From Rhizorhabdus wittichii RW1 (lineage in GTDB: Bacteria > Pseudomonadota > Alphaproteobacteria > Sphingomonadales > Sphingomonadaceae), in contig CP000699.1 of the NCBI GenBank assembly GCA_000016765.1, positions 2,046,001 through 2,110,000 on the forward strand: DNA of 64,000 nt, written 5' to 3'. Shown one piece after another: positions 8,801-16,336 of this stretch (the stretch's first letter is position 1; every line of letters starts with the position of its first letter). The notes below the pieces were generated by a model. The model worked only from the letters and a program-made list of their open reading frames with translations. It ran no database searches and had not been told where the DNA came from. The position numbers were made by a program, and so were the translations under genes.

Positions 8801-9326
8801 CAAGGCGGTGGCGCGCTATCTCCACAAGCTGATGGCCTACAAGGACGAATATGAGGTCGCCCGGCTCTATTCGGACGGCGCCTTCCGGCGCGCGCTGGAG
8901 GAGGCGTTCGAGGGCGACCTGCGGCTCGAATTCCACATGGCGCCGCCGCTGCTCCAGAAGCGCGACCCGCGCACCGGCCGCTACCGGAAGCGGACCTTCG
9001 GACGCGGCACGATGCGCCTCTACGCGCTGCTCGCAAAGCTCAAATTCCTGCGCGGCACGCCGTTCGACCCATTCGGCCGCAGCGCCCACCGCAGGGAGGA
9101 GCGCGCGCTGATCGTCCATTATGAAGGGCTGATCGAGGAGGTGCTGCGCCATCTCGACGCGGAGACCTACGACCTCGCGGTCGAGATCGCCTCCTATCCC
9201 GAGCTGATCCGCGGCTACGACAGCGTCAAGGACGAGCATCTCGGACGGGCGCGGGCACGGCTGGAGGAACTGCGGCAACGCCTGCTCGATCCCGCCGCCG
9301 CGCCGCGCGCGCTCGAAACCGCCTGA
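5811..9326 (+). CDS. Fused indolepyruvate ferredoxin oxidoreductase-type enzyme (EdcC-like 2-oxoacid oxidoreductase)
   Basis: About 1171 aa, GTG start overlapping the previous stop. The alpha-type half has a TPP/pyrimidine-type domain (GYTGSPLGGYD; GLNEELGATAVWGSQQ), a central FCAGCPHNGSTRVP segment and GDGTYYHSG. Ferredoxin-like clusters follow at about residues 640-685 (CEGCGDCG, CNKDFSCTKGYC). The C-terminal gamma/beta-like domain starts at GIGGAGVVTVGALLG. Such enzymes oxidatively decarboxylate 2-oxoacids to acyl-CoA using ferredoxin. In oestrogen degraders (EdcC of Novosphingobium tardaugens) a homologue handles the ring-A meta-cleavage product. The P450 and extradiol enzyme of the same regulon support that role here; this is inference. 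Confidence 0.88.
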   Translation: MTTPADPAAAELHDYALDDRYRRTSGRVYLSGSQALVRLPMLQRVRDLAEGRNTAGFISGYTGSPLGGYDTALKAAKKELDAHHIVFQPGLNEELGATAVWGSQQTDLFGEARYDGVFALWYGKGPGLDRAGDAIKHGNYSGSSKHGGVLVLAGDDHGAKSSTTAHQSDHGFIHYGIPYFNPASVQDYLDYGLHGIALSRHAGCWVGMKCVTDTIESSASVDISAMEAPILPPEAEAQGQAGRNARWGVHPVLAEQSHYQRRLPAVQAFVKANRLNHPVIHAEDGLLGIVTGGKAWLDVMQALEELGLDRDGCRRHGVGVFKVAMPWPLEPDLIADFARAYRTILVVEEKRPIIEQQLAGLFVNDRSAPILIGKNDEAGSPLIPSVGELNAPLLAAAIGSTLARLGAGPGPAARSAPTATGAGQAAGLVRLPSFCAGCPHNGSTRVPQGSVAFGGIGCHGMATFLPERNTPTLFQMGGEGAPWIGLSPFTERKHIFQNLGDGTYYHSGLLAIRAAVAAKVNITYKILVNDAIAMTGGQVIEGSVRVDALTRQVHAEGVRRIAVVSDDIDKYRAGHDFAPGVTIHHRDDLAAVQEELREVEGVSILVYEQYCATELRRRRKRGKAEDPDRRIFINPRVCEGCGDCGVQSNCIAIEPVETGFGRKRRINQSACNKDFSCTKGYCPSFVTVHGAKPRRRGSSGAAALPPAAAELAARLPTPKVAPVDAPFSLLVTGIGGAGVVTVGALLGMAAHLEGKGCSVLDVAGLAQRNGPVTSHVRIARRPEDLHATRIVTADLVLGCDIVVTAGQEATSKMVAERSRAVVNTRVAPTSAFASNPDLNLDAGAMVDRIRASLGDDANAAFVDAGRLADALMGNEIATNLFLVGYAIQKGWMPVGIDSVLRAIDLNGVSVEMNRTALLWGRIAAEDLAAVQACAFGVGSGEGEALPPQEEALGDLVARLAADLAAYQDAGYARRYRALVARVRSADGGFPERQAALSKAVARYLHKLMAYKDEYEVARLYSDGAFRRALEEAFEGDLRLEFHMAPPLLQKRDPRTGRYRKRTFGRGTMRLYALLAKLKFLRGTPFDPFGRSAHRREERALIVHYEGLIEEVLRHLDAETYDLAVEIASYPELIRGYDSVKDEHLGRARARLEELRQRLLDPAAAPRALETA

Positions 9327-9357
9327 TCATTCGTCATCACGAGCGAAGGCCATCGCC

Positions 9358-10503
9358 ATGCTGAAGGACAAGACCGCGATCGTCGGGATCGGGGAAACGC
9401 CGTTCGCCAGGAACCTGGCCGAGTCCGAATTCCAGCTCGCCTGCCGGGCGATCAAGGCGGCGCTCGACGATGCCGGCATCCACCCGTCCGAGGTCGATGC
9501 CCTGTCCTGCTACACCTATGAGGAGACGCCCGAGTTCGAGGTCGCCCGCGCGGTCGGCATGGGCGAGGTCCATTACCTCTCCCAGTCGCCGCACGGCGGC
9601 GGCGCAGGCTGCGGCGCGATCGGCCACCTCGCGATGGCGATCGCGGCCGGGGTCGCGAAGGTCGGCGTGGTCTGGCGCTCGCGCAAGCGCGGCGCGCGAT
9701 CGAAGCGGCTCTGGGCCGGCGTGCAGGAAGTGGTCGCCGACCATTGGAAATGGTCGCGGCCGCAGGGGCTGCTTCGTCCGGTCGACGAGGTGGCGGTGCT
9801 GACCCGGCGCTACATGCACGACCATGGGCTGACGCGCGAGCAGCTCGCCGAGGTGGCGCTGTCGATGCGCGCCTATGCGGCCGGCAATCCCAAGGCGCTG
9901 ATGGGCGGCCGGACGCTGTCGCTCGCGCAATATCTCGACGCGCGGATGATCTCCGATCCGCTCTGCCTGTTCGACAACTGCCTCGAAAGCGACGGCGCGA
10001 TCGCGCTGGTGCTGGTCGGCAGCGACCGGGCCGCCGATTGCGCGCACCGGCCGGTCCGCATCCACGCCTTCTCGCAAGGCATGAAGCGGCAGCACCAGCT
10101 GATGACCGACTATCATGCCGACGACCCGCTGCGCAGCTCGTCCTGGACATGCGCCGCCAACCTGTGGCGGCAATCGGACATCCAGGCCGCGGACATCGCC
10201 GTCGCCCAGCTCTATGACGCCTTCTCGCCGCTCGTCCTCTTTTCGCTGGAGGCCTATGGCTTCTGCGGCCGGGGCGAGGCGGGGGCGTTCGTGGCCGAGG
10301 GTCATCTGCGCCCCGGCGGCCGCCTGCCGGTCAACACCTCGGGCGGCAGCCTCGCCGAGGTCTATCTCCACGGCATGAACCTCGCCACCGAGGCGGTGAA
10401 GCAGCTGCGCGGGACGGCGCTGACCCAGATCGACGGGGCGCGGACCTGCCTGCTGACATCGTGCGACACGACCCCCAACGGCGCGCTGGTGCTGCGGAGC
10501 TAG
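9358..10503 (+). CDS. Thiolase-like protein of the SCP-x/Ltp2 family
   Basis: 381 aa. Thiolase fold with AIVGIGETPFARN at the N-terminus, a GGGAGCGAIGH loop (C85), LYDAFSPLVLF (Y286) and the C-terminal SGGSLAEVYLHGMN (Y336). Two tyrosines in these loops are what Ltp2-type retro-aldolases use in place of classical thiolase chemistry. The usual thiolase C-terminal CxG loop is not evident. It closes the operon 4051-10503, which also encodes its likely DUF35 partner (5347). Either a retro-aldolase or a thiolase releasing a short acyl-CoA is possible. Confidence 0.8.
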   Translation: MLKDKTAIVGIGETPFARNLAESEFQLACRAIKAALDDAGIHPSEVDALSCYTYEETPEFEVARAVGMGEVHYLSQSPHGGGAGCGAIGHLAMAIAAGVAKVGVVWRSRKRGARSKRLWAGVQEVVADHWKWSRPQGLLRPVDEVAVLTRRYMHDHGLTREQLAEVALSMRAYAAGNPKALMGGRTLSLAQYLDARMISDPLCLFDNCLESDGAIALVLVGSDRAADCAHRPVRIHAFSQGMKRQHQLMTDYHADDPLRSSSWTCAANLWRQSDIQAADIAVAQLYDAFSPLVLFSLEAYGFCGRGEAGAFVAEGHLRPGGRLPVNTSGGSLAEVYLHGMNLATEAVKQLRGTALTQIDGARTCLLTSCDTTPNGALVLRS

Positions 10504-10534
10504 GATGGCCTGGCCGGCGGGAAGCAAGGGAAAA

Positions 10535-10551
10535 CGAGTTAATATTGAGCC
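10535..10551 (+). promoter_or_regulatory. Regulon element copy 3
   Basis: Reads CGAGTTAATATTGAGCC, preceded by AAAA. It sits in the 135-bp gap between 10503 and the next gene, points rightward, and lies about 90 bp before GTG 10639. It implies that 10639-15545 is a separate transcription unit rather than readthrough from 4051-10503. Confidence 0.7.
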
Positions 10552-10638
10552 GCCTTACGCGGTACGCCCCTTCCCGACACCTCGGCGAAGGACCGGCGAA
10601 CCGATGCCGCGGCCTGCCCGGAACAGGAGATGGATTTG

Positions 10639-11796
10639 GTGAGCGACGCGCTGTTCCTGCCGGTGAGACGGACGCTCTTTTCGAGCGAACATGTCATGTT
10701 CCGAACGACCGTCCGCAAATTCATGCAGGAAGCGGTCATCCCGAACCTGGATAAGTGGAACAGTCAATGCCACCCCGACCGCGAGGTCTGGCTGGAGGCG
10801 GGCAAGCTGGGCCTGCTCTGCGTGACGATCCCCGAGCAATATGGCGGCGCGGGCGCCGACCGGAAGTACAGCACCGTGCTGATCGAGGAGCAGCAGCGCG
10901 CCAACGCCGCCGGCCCCGGCTTCGTCATGCATTCCGAGATCGTCGCCGGCTATATCGAGCGCTTCGGCACCGAGGAGCAGAAGGCCGCCTGGCTGCCGCG
11001 CATGGCGCGCGGCGAGGTGATCGGATCGCTCGCCATGACCGAACCGCGCGGCGGCTCCGACCTGCGGGCGATCTCGACCCGCGCCATGGCCTTCGGGGAT
11101 CATTACATCCTCAACGGCGCGAAGACCTTCATCACCAACGGCTACATCACCGACCTGATCATCGTCGCAGCCAAGACCGAACAGGACGACGGCACCACCG
11201 GCCTGTCGCTGTTCCTGGTCGAGGCCGATCGCGCCGGCGTCAGCAAGAGCATGCCCCTCGACAAGGTCGGGCAGAAGGCACAGGACGCCGCCGAGCTGTT
11301 CTTCGACGACGTCCATGTCCCCAAGGGCAACCTGCTCGGCCGCCAGGGGGAAGGGCTGCATTACCTGATGCAGGAACTCGCCTGGGAGCGGCTGATGATC
11401 GCGATCCGCGCGGTCGCGGGATGCGAGGTCGCGCTCGAGACCACCGTCGACTACGTCAAGTCGCGCAACATGTTCGGCAAGAGCCTGATCGATTTCCAGA
11501 ACACCCGCTTCAAGCTGGCCGAGTGCAAGACCAAGACCCAGATCGCGCGCGTCTACATCGACAAGTGCATCGAGCTGGCCTGCGACGGGAAGCTCGATGC
11601 CGAGGCGTCCGCCATGGCCAAATGGTGGTGCACCGAACTGCAGAACCGGGTGCTCGACGAATGCGTCCAGTTCCACGGCGGCTATGGCTACATGCTCGAA
11701 TATCCGGTCGCGCGCGCCTGGACCGACGCGCGGGCGCAGATGATCTACGGCGGCACGAACGAGATCATGAAAGAGATCATCGCGAGGAAGCTGTGA
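10639..11796 (+). CDS. Acyl-CoA dehydrogenase
   Basis: 385 aa from GTG 10639, which has AGGAGA 8-9 nt upstream; the in-frame ATG at 10630 sits directly on the Shine-Dalgarno. All ACAD parts are present: the N-terminal helical domain (FRTTVRKFMQ), MTEPRGGSDLRAI, the FAD-binding loop TFITNGYITD, VPKGNLLG, and C-terminal IYGGTNEIMKEI, whose Glu is the usual catalytic base. QFHGGYGYMLEYP matches the conserved FAD-binding region. It oxidises an acyl-CoA, passing electrons to ETF. First gene of an operon with an SDR, a CoA-transferase and a KstD-like flavoprotein. Confidence 0.9.
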   Translation: MSDALFLPVRRTLFSSEHVMFRTTVRKFMQEAVIPNLDKWNSQCHPDREVWLEAGKLGLLCVTIPEQYGGAGADRKYSTVLIEEQQRANAAGPGFVMHSEIVAGYIERFGTEEQKAAWLPRMARGEVIGSLAMTEPRGGSDLRAISTRAMAFGDHYILNGAKTFITNGYITDLIIVAAKTEQDDGTTGLSLFLVEADRAGVSKSMPLDKVGQKAQDAAELFFDDVHVPKGNLLGRQGEGLHYLMQELAWERLMIAIRAVAGCEVALETTVDYVKSRNMFGKSLIDFQNTRFKLAECKTKTQIARVYIDKCIELACDGKLDAEASAMAKWWCTELQNRVLDECVQFHGGYGYMLEYPVARAWTDARAQMIYGGTNEIMKEIIARKL

Positions 11797-12590
11797 CGGC
11801 GGCCGAGGCGCATGGCGTGCCCTCCCCGGACTTCCCGGATGCGGACGGCGTCGCGCTGGTCATCGGCGGCAGCGGCGGGATCGGACGGGCGATCTGCGAG
11901 AAGCTTGCGGCGGCGGGAACCGACGTCGCGCTGACCTACCGCAGCAACCCGGCGACCGCCGACGAAGTGGTCTCCGCCGTCGAGCGCCACGGGCGAAACG
12001 CCGTCGCCCATGCGCTGGACATGGCCGACCCGGCGGACGTCGCCCGCGCCTGCGCCGCCATCGTCGCGCGGCACGGGCGCATCCACACCGTGGTCAACGC
12101 CACCGGATCGCATATCGCGATGAAGTATATCGGCGACATCGGCCCCGACGAGTTCGGCCGGGTGATGCGCGCCGACGTCGACGGCTGGTTCGCCGCCGTC
12201 CACGCGCTGCTGCCGCACATGCGCGCGAAGGGCGGCAGCTTCGTCACGCTGAGCACGACCGGCCTGTTCCGCTGGCCGGCGAAGGACGCGCTGTCGGTCA
12301 TCCCCAAGGCGGCGAACGACGCGCTGATGACCGGCATCGCGCGGGAGGAGGGTCGCAACGGCATCCGCGCCAACACCGTCGCACTGGGGCTGATCGACGC
12401 GGGGCTGTTCCGCAAGCTGATCGGCGTCGCCTATGACGATGCCTATATCGAGGCGGCCAGGCGCAATTCGGCGCTGAAGCGGCTCGGCACCGCCGACGAG
12501 GTGGCGGAGGCGGTGCTGTTCTTCGCCTCGCACCGAGCCCGCTTCGTGACCGGCCAGACGCTGACGCTCGATGGCGGCTACAGCCTCTAG
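11793..12590 (+). CDS. SDR-family oxidoreductase with Ser in place of the catalytic Tyr
   Basis: 265 aa, GTG start overlapping the previous stop (GTGA), with GAGGAAG upstream. The Rossmann glycine motif is VIGGSGGIGRAI, followed by the NAT-type segment VVNATGSH and the C-terminal GQTLTLDGGY. In the active site the expected Y-x3-K reads S-V-I-P-K (within KDALSVIPKAAND), so the proton-donating tyrosine is replaced by serine while the lysine remains. The upstream Ser region (TLSTTGLF) is retained. This could mean a divergent reductase or a catalytically altered fold. The operon context suggests a role at the hydroxyacyl or keto-steroid stage. Confidence 0.8.
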   Translation: MTAAEAHGVPSPDFPDADGVALVIGGSGGIGRAICEKLAAAGTDVALTYRSNPATADEVVSAVERHGRNAVAHALDMADPADVARACAAIVARHGRIHTVVNATGSHIAMKYIGDIGPDEFGRVMRADVDGWFAAVHALLPHMRAKGGSFVTLSTTGLFRWPAKDALSVIPKAANDALMTGIAREEGRNGIRANTVALGLIDAGLFRKLIGVAYDDAYIEAARRNSALKRLGTADEVAEAVLFFASHRARFVTGQTLTLDGGYSL

Positions 12591-12594
12591 CCCA

Positions 12595-13854
12595 ATGCCG
12601 GGGCGGACGATCGACGCCGACGCCGCGATCCGCCTGATCCGGCCCGGCATGACCGTCTTCGTGCAGGGTAGCATCGGCCAGCCGCTGTCGCTGATGAGGG
12701 CGCTGGCCGACGCCGGCGCCGCGCTGCGCGACGTCCATTTCGTCTCGCCGCTGACCCCGGGCGTGAACGGCTTCCCGATCGGGCCCGAGGCGGAAGGGTG
12801 CCGCTTCACGAGCTTCTTCGACTATCGCGAGCTGCGCCGGTCGTTCCGGGCCGGCGGCATCGCCTTCGTCCCCAGCCATTACAGCGACATCGCCGACCGC
12901 ATCGCGGGAGCCGGCGTCGACGTCGCGCTGATCCAGCTCAGCCCGCCCGACGCCGCCGGCCTGTGCGGCACCGGCCTCTGCGCCGATTTCGTGCCCGACA
13001 TCCTCGACCGCTGTGGACTGGTGATCGCCGAGATCAACGCCGCGATGCCCGCGATCGCGAACGGACCCAAGGTCCCGCTCGACCGGCCCGACCATGTCGT
13101 CGCGGCCGACTACCCCCTGCCCGCCTTCGAACCGCCCGCGCCCGATCCGACGGCCGAGCGGATCGCGCGGAACGCGGCGGCGCTGGTCCGCGACGGGGAC
13201 TGCATCCAGTTCGGCGTCGGCCGCATCCCCCAGCAGGTCGTCCGCGCGCTCGGCGACAGGAACGACCTCGGCCTGCACGGCGGCCTCGTCACCCCGGTCG
13301 TGCGGCCGCTGATCGAGAGCGGCGCGATCAACGGCCGGCGCAAGACGATCGATCGCGCCATGCATGTGACCGGGGCGGCGATCGGCGACCAGTGCTTCTA
13401 CGACTGGATCGCCGGCCATGCCGCCTGGGCGTTCCGGCCGGTCTCCCACACCCACGACATCGCGGTCCTCGGATCGCTCGACGGCCTGGTCGCGATCAAT
13501 TCCGCGATCGAGGTCGACCTGTTCGGCCAAGCGAACGCCGAGACCGCCGGCGGACGGCAGGTCAGCGGCAGCGGCGGCCTGGTCGACTTCGTCCGCGGGG
13601 CGCGGCGGTCGCACGGCGGCCGCGCGCTGATCTGCCTGCCGTCGACCAGCCCGGACGGGCAGCGATCCAGCATCGTGCCACGCCTGTCCGGTCCGACGAC
13701 ATTGTGCCGCACCGACATGCACTATGTCGTGACCGAACATGGCGTCGCCGACCTGTCCCACGGATCGGTCGAGGCCAGGGCGCGGGCGCTGATCGACATA
13801 GCCGCGCCGCAGTTCCGCGATGCGCTGCAAGCCGAAGAGAGAGCGATGCGATGA
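12595..13854 (+). CDS. CoA-transferase / acetyl-CoA hydrolase family protein
   Basis: 419 aa from ATG 12595, 4 bp after the SDR stop. It has the two-domain layout of the acetyl-CoA hydrolase/4-hydroxybutyrate CoA-transferase family: PGMTVFVQGS near the N-terminus, LCGTGLCADF, then AINSAIEVDLFGQANAE with the likely thioester-forming Glu, and GSGGLVDFVRGA followed by LPSTS. Members move CoA between carboxylic acids. In this cluster it could load CoA onto a ring-cleavage acid or recycle CoA. The ATGA overlap with the next gene indicates coupled translation. Family likely; substrate unknown. Confidence 0.85.
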   Translation: MPGRTIDADAAIRLIRPGMTVFVQGSIGQPLSLMRALADAGAALRDVHFVSPLTPGVNGFPIGPEAEGCRFTSFFDYRELRRSFRAGGIAFVPSHYSDIADRIAGAGVDVALIQLSPPDAAGLCGTGLCADFVPDILDRCGLVIAEINAAMPAIANGPKVPLDRPDHVVAADYPLPAFEPPAPDPTAERIARNAAALVRDGDCIQFGVGRIPQQVVRALGDRNDLGLHGGLVTPVVRPLIESGAINGRRKTIDRAMHVTGAAIGDQCFYDWIAGHAAWAFRPVSHTHDIAVLGSLDGLVAINSAIEVDLFGQANAETAGGRQVSGSGGLVDFVRGARRSHGGRALICLPSTSPDGQRSSIVPRLSGPTTLCRTDMHYVVTEHGVADLSHGSVEARARALIDIAAPQFRDALQAEERAMR

Positions 13855-15545
13855 ACCAGGATTTCGACGTCGTCGTCTGCGGCGCCGGCGCGGGCGGGAT
13901 GCTCGCGGCGGTACGCCTCCACGATCTGGGCCTGCGCGCCCTGGTGATCGAGAAATCGTCGCGATACGGCGGGACGTCGGCCACCTCGGGCGGCGGCATC
14001 TGGATCCCCGACCACGGCATCGGCGTCGAGCCGGACAGCCGCGAGCAGGCGCTCACCTATCTCCGCGCCGTGTGCAAGGGCGATTATCGCGACGACAAGC
14101 TCGCCGCCTATGTCGACCATGGCGGGGCAATGATCGGCTATCTGGCGTCGATCGGCGTGCCGATGGTCTCGATCCCCGGCTTTCCCGACTATATCGCGCG
14201 GGCGCCGGGCGCCTCGACCGGGCGGTCGCTCTTCCCGCCAGAGCTCGACGGCGCCGCGCTGGGGGAGGAATTCCACCGGCTGCGGGATTCGCCCAATGGA
14301 TACAAGCTGTTCGGGCGCTATGCGCTCGACCTCCAGCAGTCCTTCACCCTGTCGGAGCGCGCGTTCGGATGGCAATGGACCGCCGCGCGCATGCTCCTCA
14401 AATACTGGCTCGACCTGCGCTGGCGCCGGAAGACGCCGCGCGACCGCCGGCTGACGATGGGCCGGGCACTGGTCGGCGGGCTGCGCAAGGCGATGCTGGA
14501 GCGGAACATCCCGCTGCTGCTCGACTGCGGCCTGGCCGGGCTTCGCGTCGAGGACGGCCGGGTGACCGGCGTCGATGCGGTATCGGGCGGCGCGGCGCGG
14601 CGCTTCACGGCGCGGGCCGGCATCATCCTCGCCGCCGGCGGGTTCGAGCAGAACCAGAAGCTCCGCGACGAACTGCTGCCGGTGGCGACGAACCGCAACT
14701 GGAGCCTCACCCCCAGCGGCCTCAACGTCGGGGACCCGCTGATCAGCGGCATCGCGGCGGGCGCGGCCACCGAATCGCTCGACGCCAACTGGTGGGCGCC
14801 GAGCATGCAGCTCCCGTCGCGGACCGAGCCGAACATCGACCTCGCCGTGCCGATGTTCTTCGACCACCGGCATCCGCACAGCCTGTGCGTGAACCGGCTC
14901 GGGCAGCGCTTCGTCAACGAAAGCTGCTCCTATGACGAGTTCGGCCAGGCGATGATCGCCGATCACCGGCGGACCGGCGCGAACATCCCCTGCTGGATGA
15001 TATTCGACGCCAGCTTCCGCCGCGCCTATCCGTGCGGCCCGATCCTGCCCGATTTCGTCATGCCCGATCGCCGCATCCCGCACGAATGGTGGGACAGCCA
15101 TGTCTTCCGGGCCGGCAGCCTCGGCGCGCTCGCCGCGAAGATGGACGTGCCCGCCGCGACGCTGATCGCGTCGGTGCGCCGGATGAACGGCTTCGCGCGG
15201 GCGGGCAAGGACGAGGAATTCGGGCGGGGCGAGAACCGCTTCGACCTGTTCTTCGGGAAGAAGGACGTCGGCCCCAATCCCTGCATGGCGCCGGTCGAGA
15301 CGCCGCCCTTCTATGCGGTGCGGATCGACCTCGGCGACCTGGGCAGCAAGGGCGGGCTGAAGACCGATGCCCGCGCTCGCGTCCTCGCCACGACCGGCGC
15401 GCCGATCCCCGGCCTGCATGCGATCGGGAATTGCGCCGGCTCACCCTTCGGCAACTGCTATCCGGGCGCGGGCGGGACGCTGGGCCCCGCCACCGTGTTC
15501 GCCTATATCGCCGCCAACGACCTCGCCGCGCAGGCTCGCCCCTAG
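13851..15545 (+). CDS. KstD-like FAD-dependent dehydrogenase (second paralogue)
   Basis: 564 aa. FAD motif VVVCGAGAGGMLAA (8-21), then VIEKSSRYGGTSATSGGGIWIPD, the same signature as the 1993-3756 product. The C-terminal YPGAGGTLGPATVFAY and RIDLGDLGSKGGLK are conserved in the ketosteroid dehydrogenase family. It ends the operon 10639-15545. Its TAG stop overlaps the stop of the convergent crotonase gene in a shared CTAG. Family is clear; which intermediate it dehydrogenates is not visible from sequence. Confidence 0.85.
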   Translation: MNQDFDVVVCGAGAGGMLAAVRLHDLGLRALVIEKSSRYGGTSATSGGGIWIPDHGIGVEPDSREQALTYLRAVCKGDYRDDKLAAYVDHGGAMIGYLASIGVPMVSIPGFPDYIARAPGASTGRSLFPPELDGAALGEEFHRLRDSPNGYKLFGRYALDLQQSFTLSERAFGWQWTAARMLLKYWLDLRWRRKTPRDRRLTMGRALVGGLRKAMLERNIPLLLDCGLAGLRVEDGRVTGVDAVSGGAARRFTARAGIILAAGGFEQNQKLRDELLPVATNRNWSLTPSGLNVGDPLISGIAAGAATESLDANWWAPSMQLPSRTEPNIDLAVPMFFDHRHPHSLCVNRLGQRFVNESCSYDEFGQAMIADHRRTGANIPCWMIFDASFRRAYPCGPILPDFVMPDRRIPHEWWDSHVFRAGSLGALAAKMDVPAATLIASVRRMNGFARAGKDEEFGRGENRFDLFFGKKDVGPNPCMAPVETPPFYAVRIDLGDLGSKGGLKTDARARVLATTGAPIPGLHAIGNCAGSPFGNCYPGAGGTLGPATVFAYIAANDLAAQARP

Positions 15546-16336
15546 CGCCCGGTGAAGACCGGCTTCCGCTTTTCCGCGAAGGCCTCGAGCGCGATGCGGT
15601 GGTCGTCGAGGAGCTGCGTGACGTTCTCGAACGCGGCGGCGCGGTCGATGATCGCATTGGCGGTGACGCGCAGGCCGGCGTTGATCGAGGCCTTGGTCCA
15701 CTTGATCGAATGGGTCGCGCCCCGCGCCAGCCGCCGCGCCATCTTCGCGACCGTCTCGTCGAGCTCCTCGGCCGCGACCGCCGCGGTGATCAGGCCGATC
15801 TCCGCCGCCTCGGCCGCCGGGATCGCATCCCCGGTCAGCAGGTAGCGCCGCGCCCGCGCATAGCCGATGAGCTGCGGCCACATCACCGCGCCGCCGTCGC
15901 CCGCGACGAGGCCGATCGAGACGTGCGGATCGGCGAACACCGAGCCCTCGCTCGCATAGACGAAGTCGCAATAGAGCGCGAGCGAGCAGCCCAGCCCGAT
16001 CGCCGGGCCGTCGACCTTCGCGATGATCGGCTTTTCGAGGTCGAGCAGCGCGTTCTGGATCTTGCGGTCGCGGCGGATGCCGGCGCTGGTCGCGGCCGCG
16101 TCGCCGTGCAGCGACAACAGCCATTTGAGGTCGCCGCCCGCGCAGAACGCCCCGCCCGAGCCCGACAGGATCACCACGTCGACGCTGTCGTCGCGGTCGA
16201 CATCGTCGAAGATGCGCGAGAATTCCTCGTGCAGCCCCTGGTTGATCGCGTTCTTCGCTTCGGGCCGGTTGACCGTGATCGTCAGGATGTTGCCGTCCTG
16301 CGTGATCGCCAGTTCCTTGTAGCTGTCATAGTTCAT
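15542..16336 (-). CDS. Enoyl-CoA hydratase/isomerase (crotonase)
   Basis: 264 aa, starting MNYDSYKELAI at ATG 16334-16336, which overlaps the acyl-CoA synthetase stop. Crotonase signatures are TVNRPEAKNAIN, GAFCAGGDLKWLL and GPAIGLGCSLALYCDF, then DPHVSIGLVAGDGG. It forms a two-gene leftward operon with the synthetase (18018 to 15542). The longer upstream frame into the synthetase gene is a shadow. It probably acts on the enoyl-CoA formed after activation of the substrate acid by its operon partner. Confidence 0.88.
   Translation of the reverse strand: MNYDSYKELAITQDGNILTITVNRPEAKNAINQGLHEEFSRIFDDVDRDDSVDVVILSGSGGAFCAGGDLKWLLSLHGDAAATSAGIRRDRKIQNALLDLEKPIIAKVDGPAIGLGCSLALYCDFVYASEGSVFADPHVSIGLVAGDGGAVMWPQLIGYARARRYLLTGDAIPAAEAAEIGLITAAVAAEELDETVAKMARRLARGATHSIKWTKASINAGLRVTANAIIDRAAAFENVTQLLDDHRIALEAFAEKRKPVFTGR

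Noticed and set aside
5598-9278. Long antisense frame of 1226 codons opposite the fused 2-oxoacid oxidoreductase gene
   Set aside because: It is low-complexity Arg/Asp/Ala-rich, lacks any recognisable domain, and mirrors a clearly conserved gene. Long open antisense frames are expected at this GC content.
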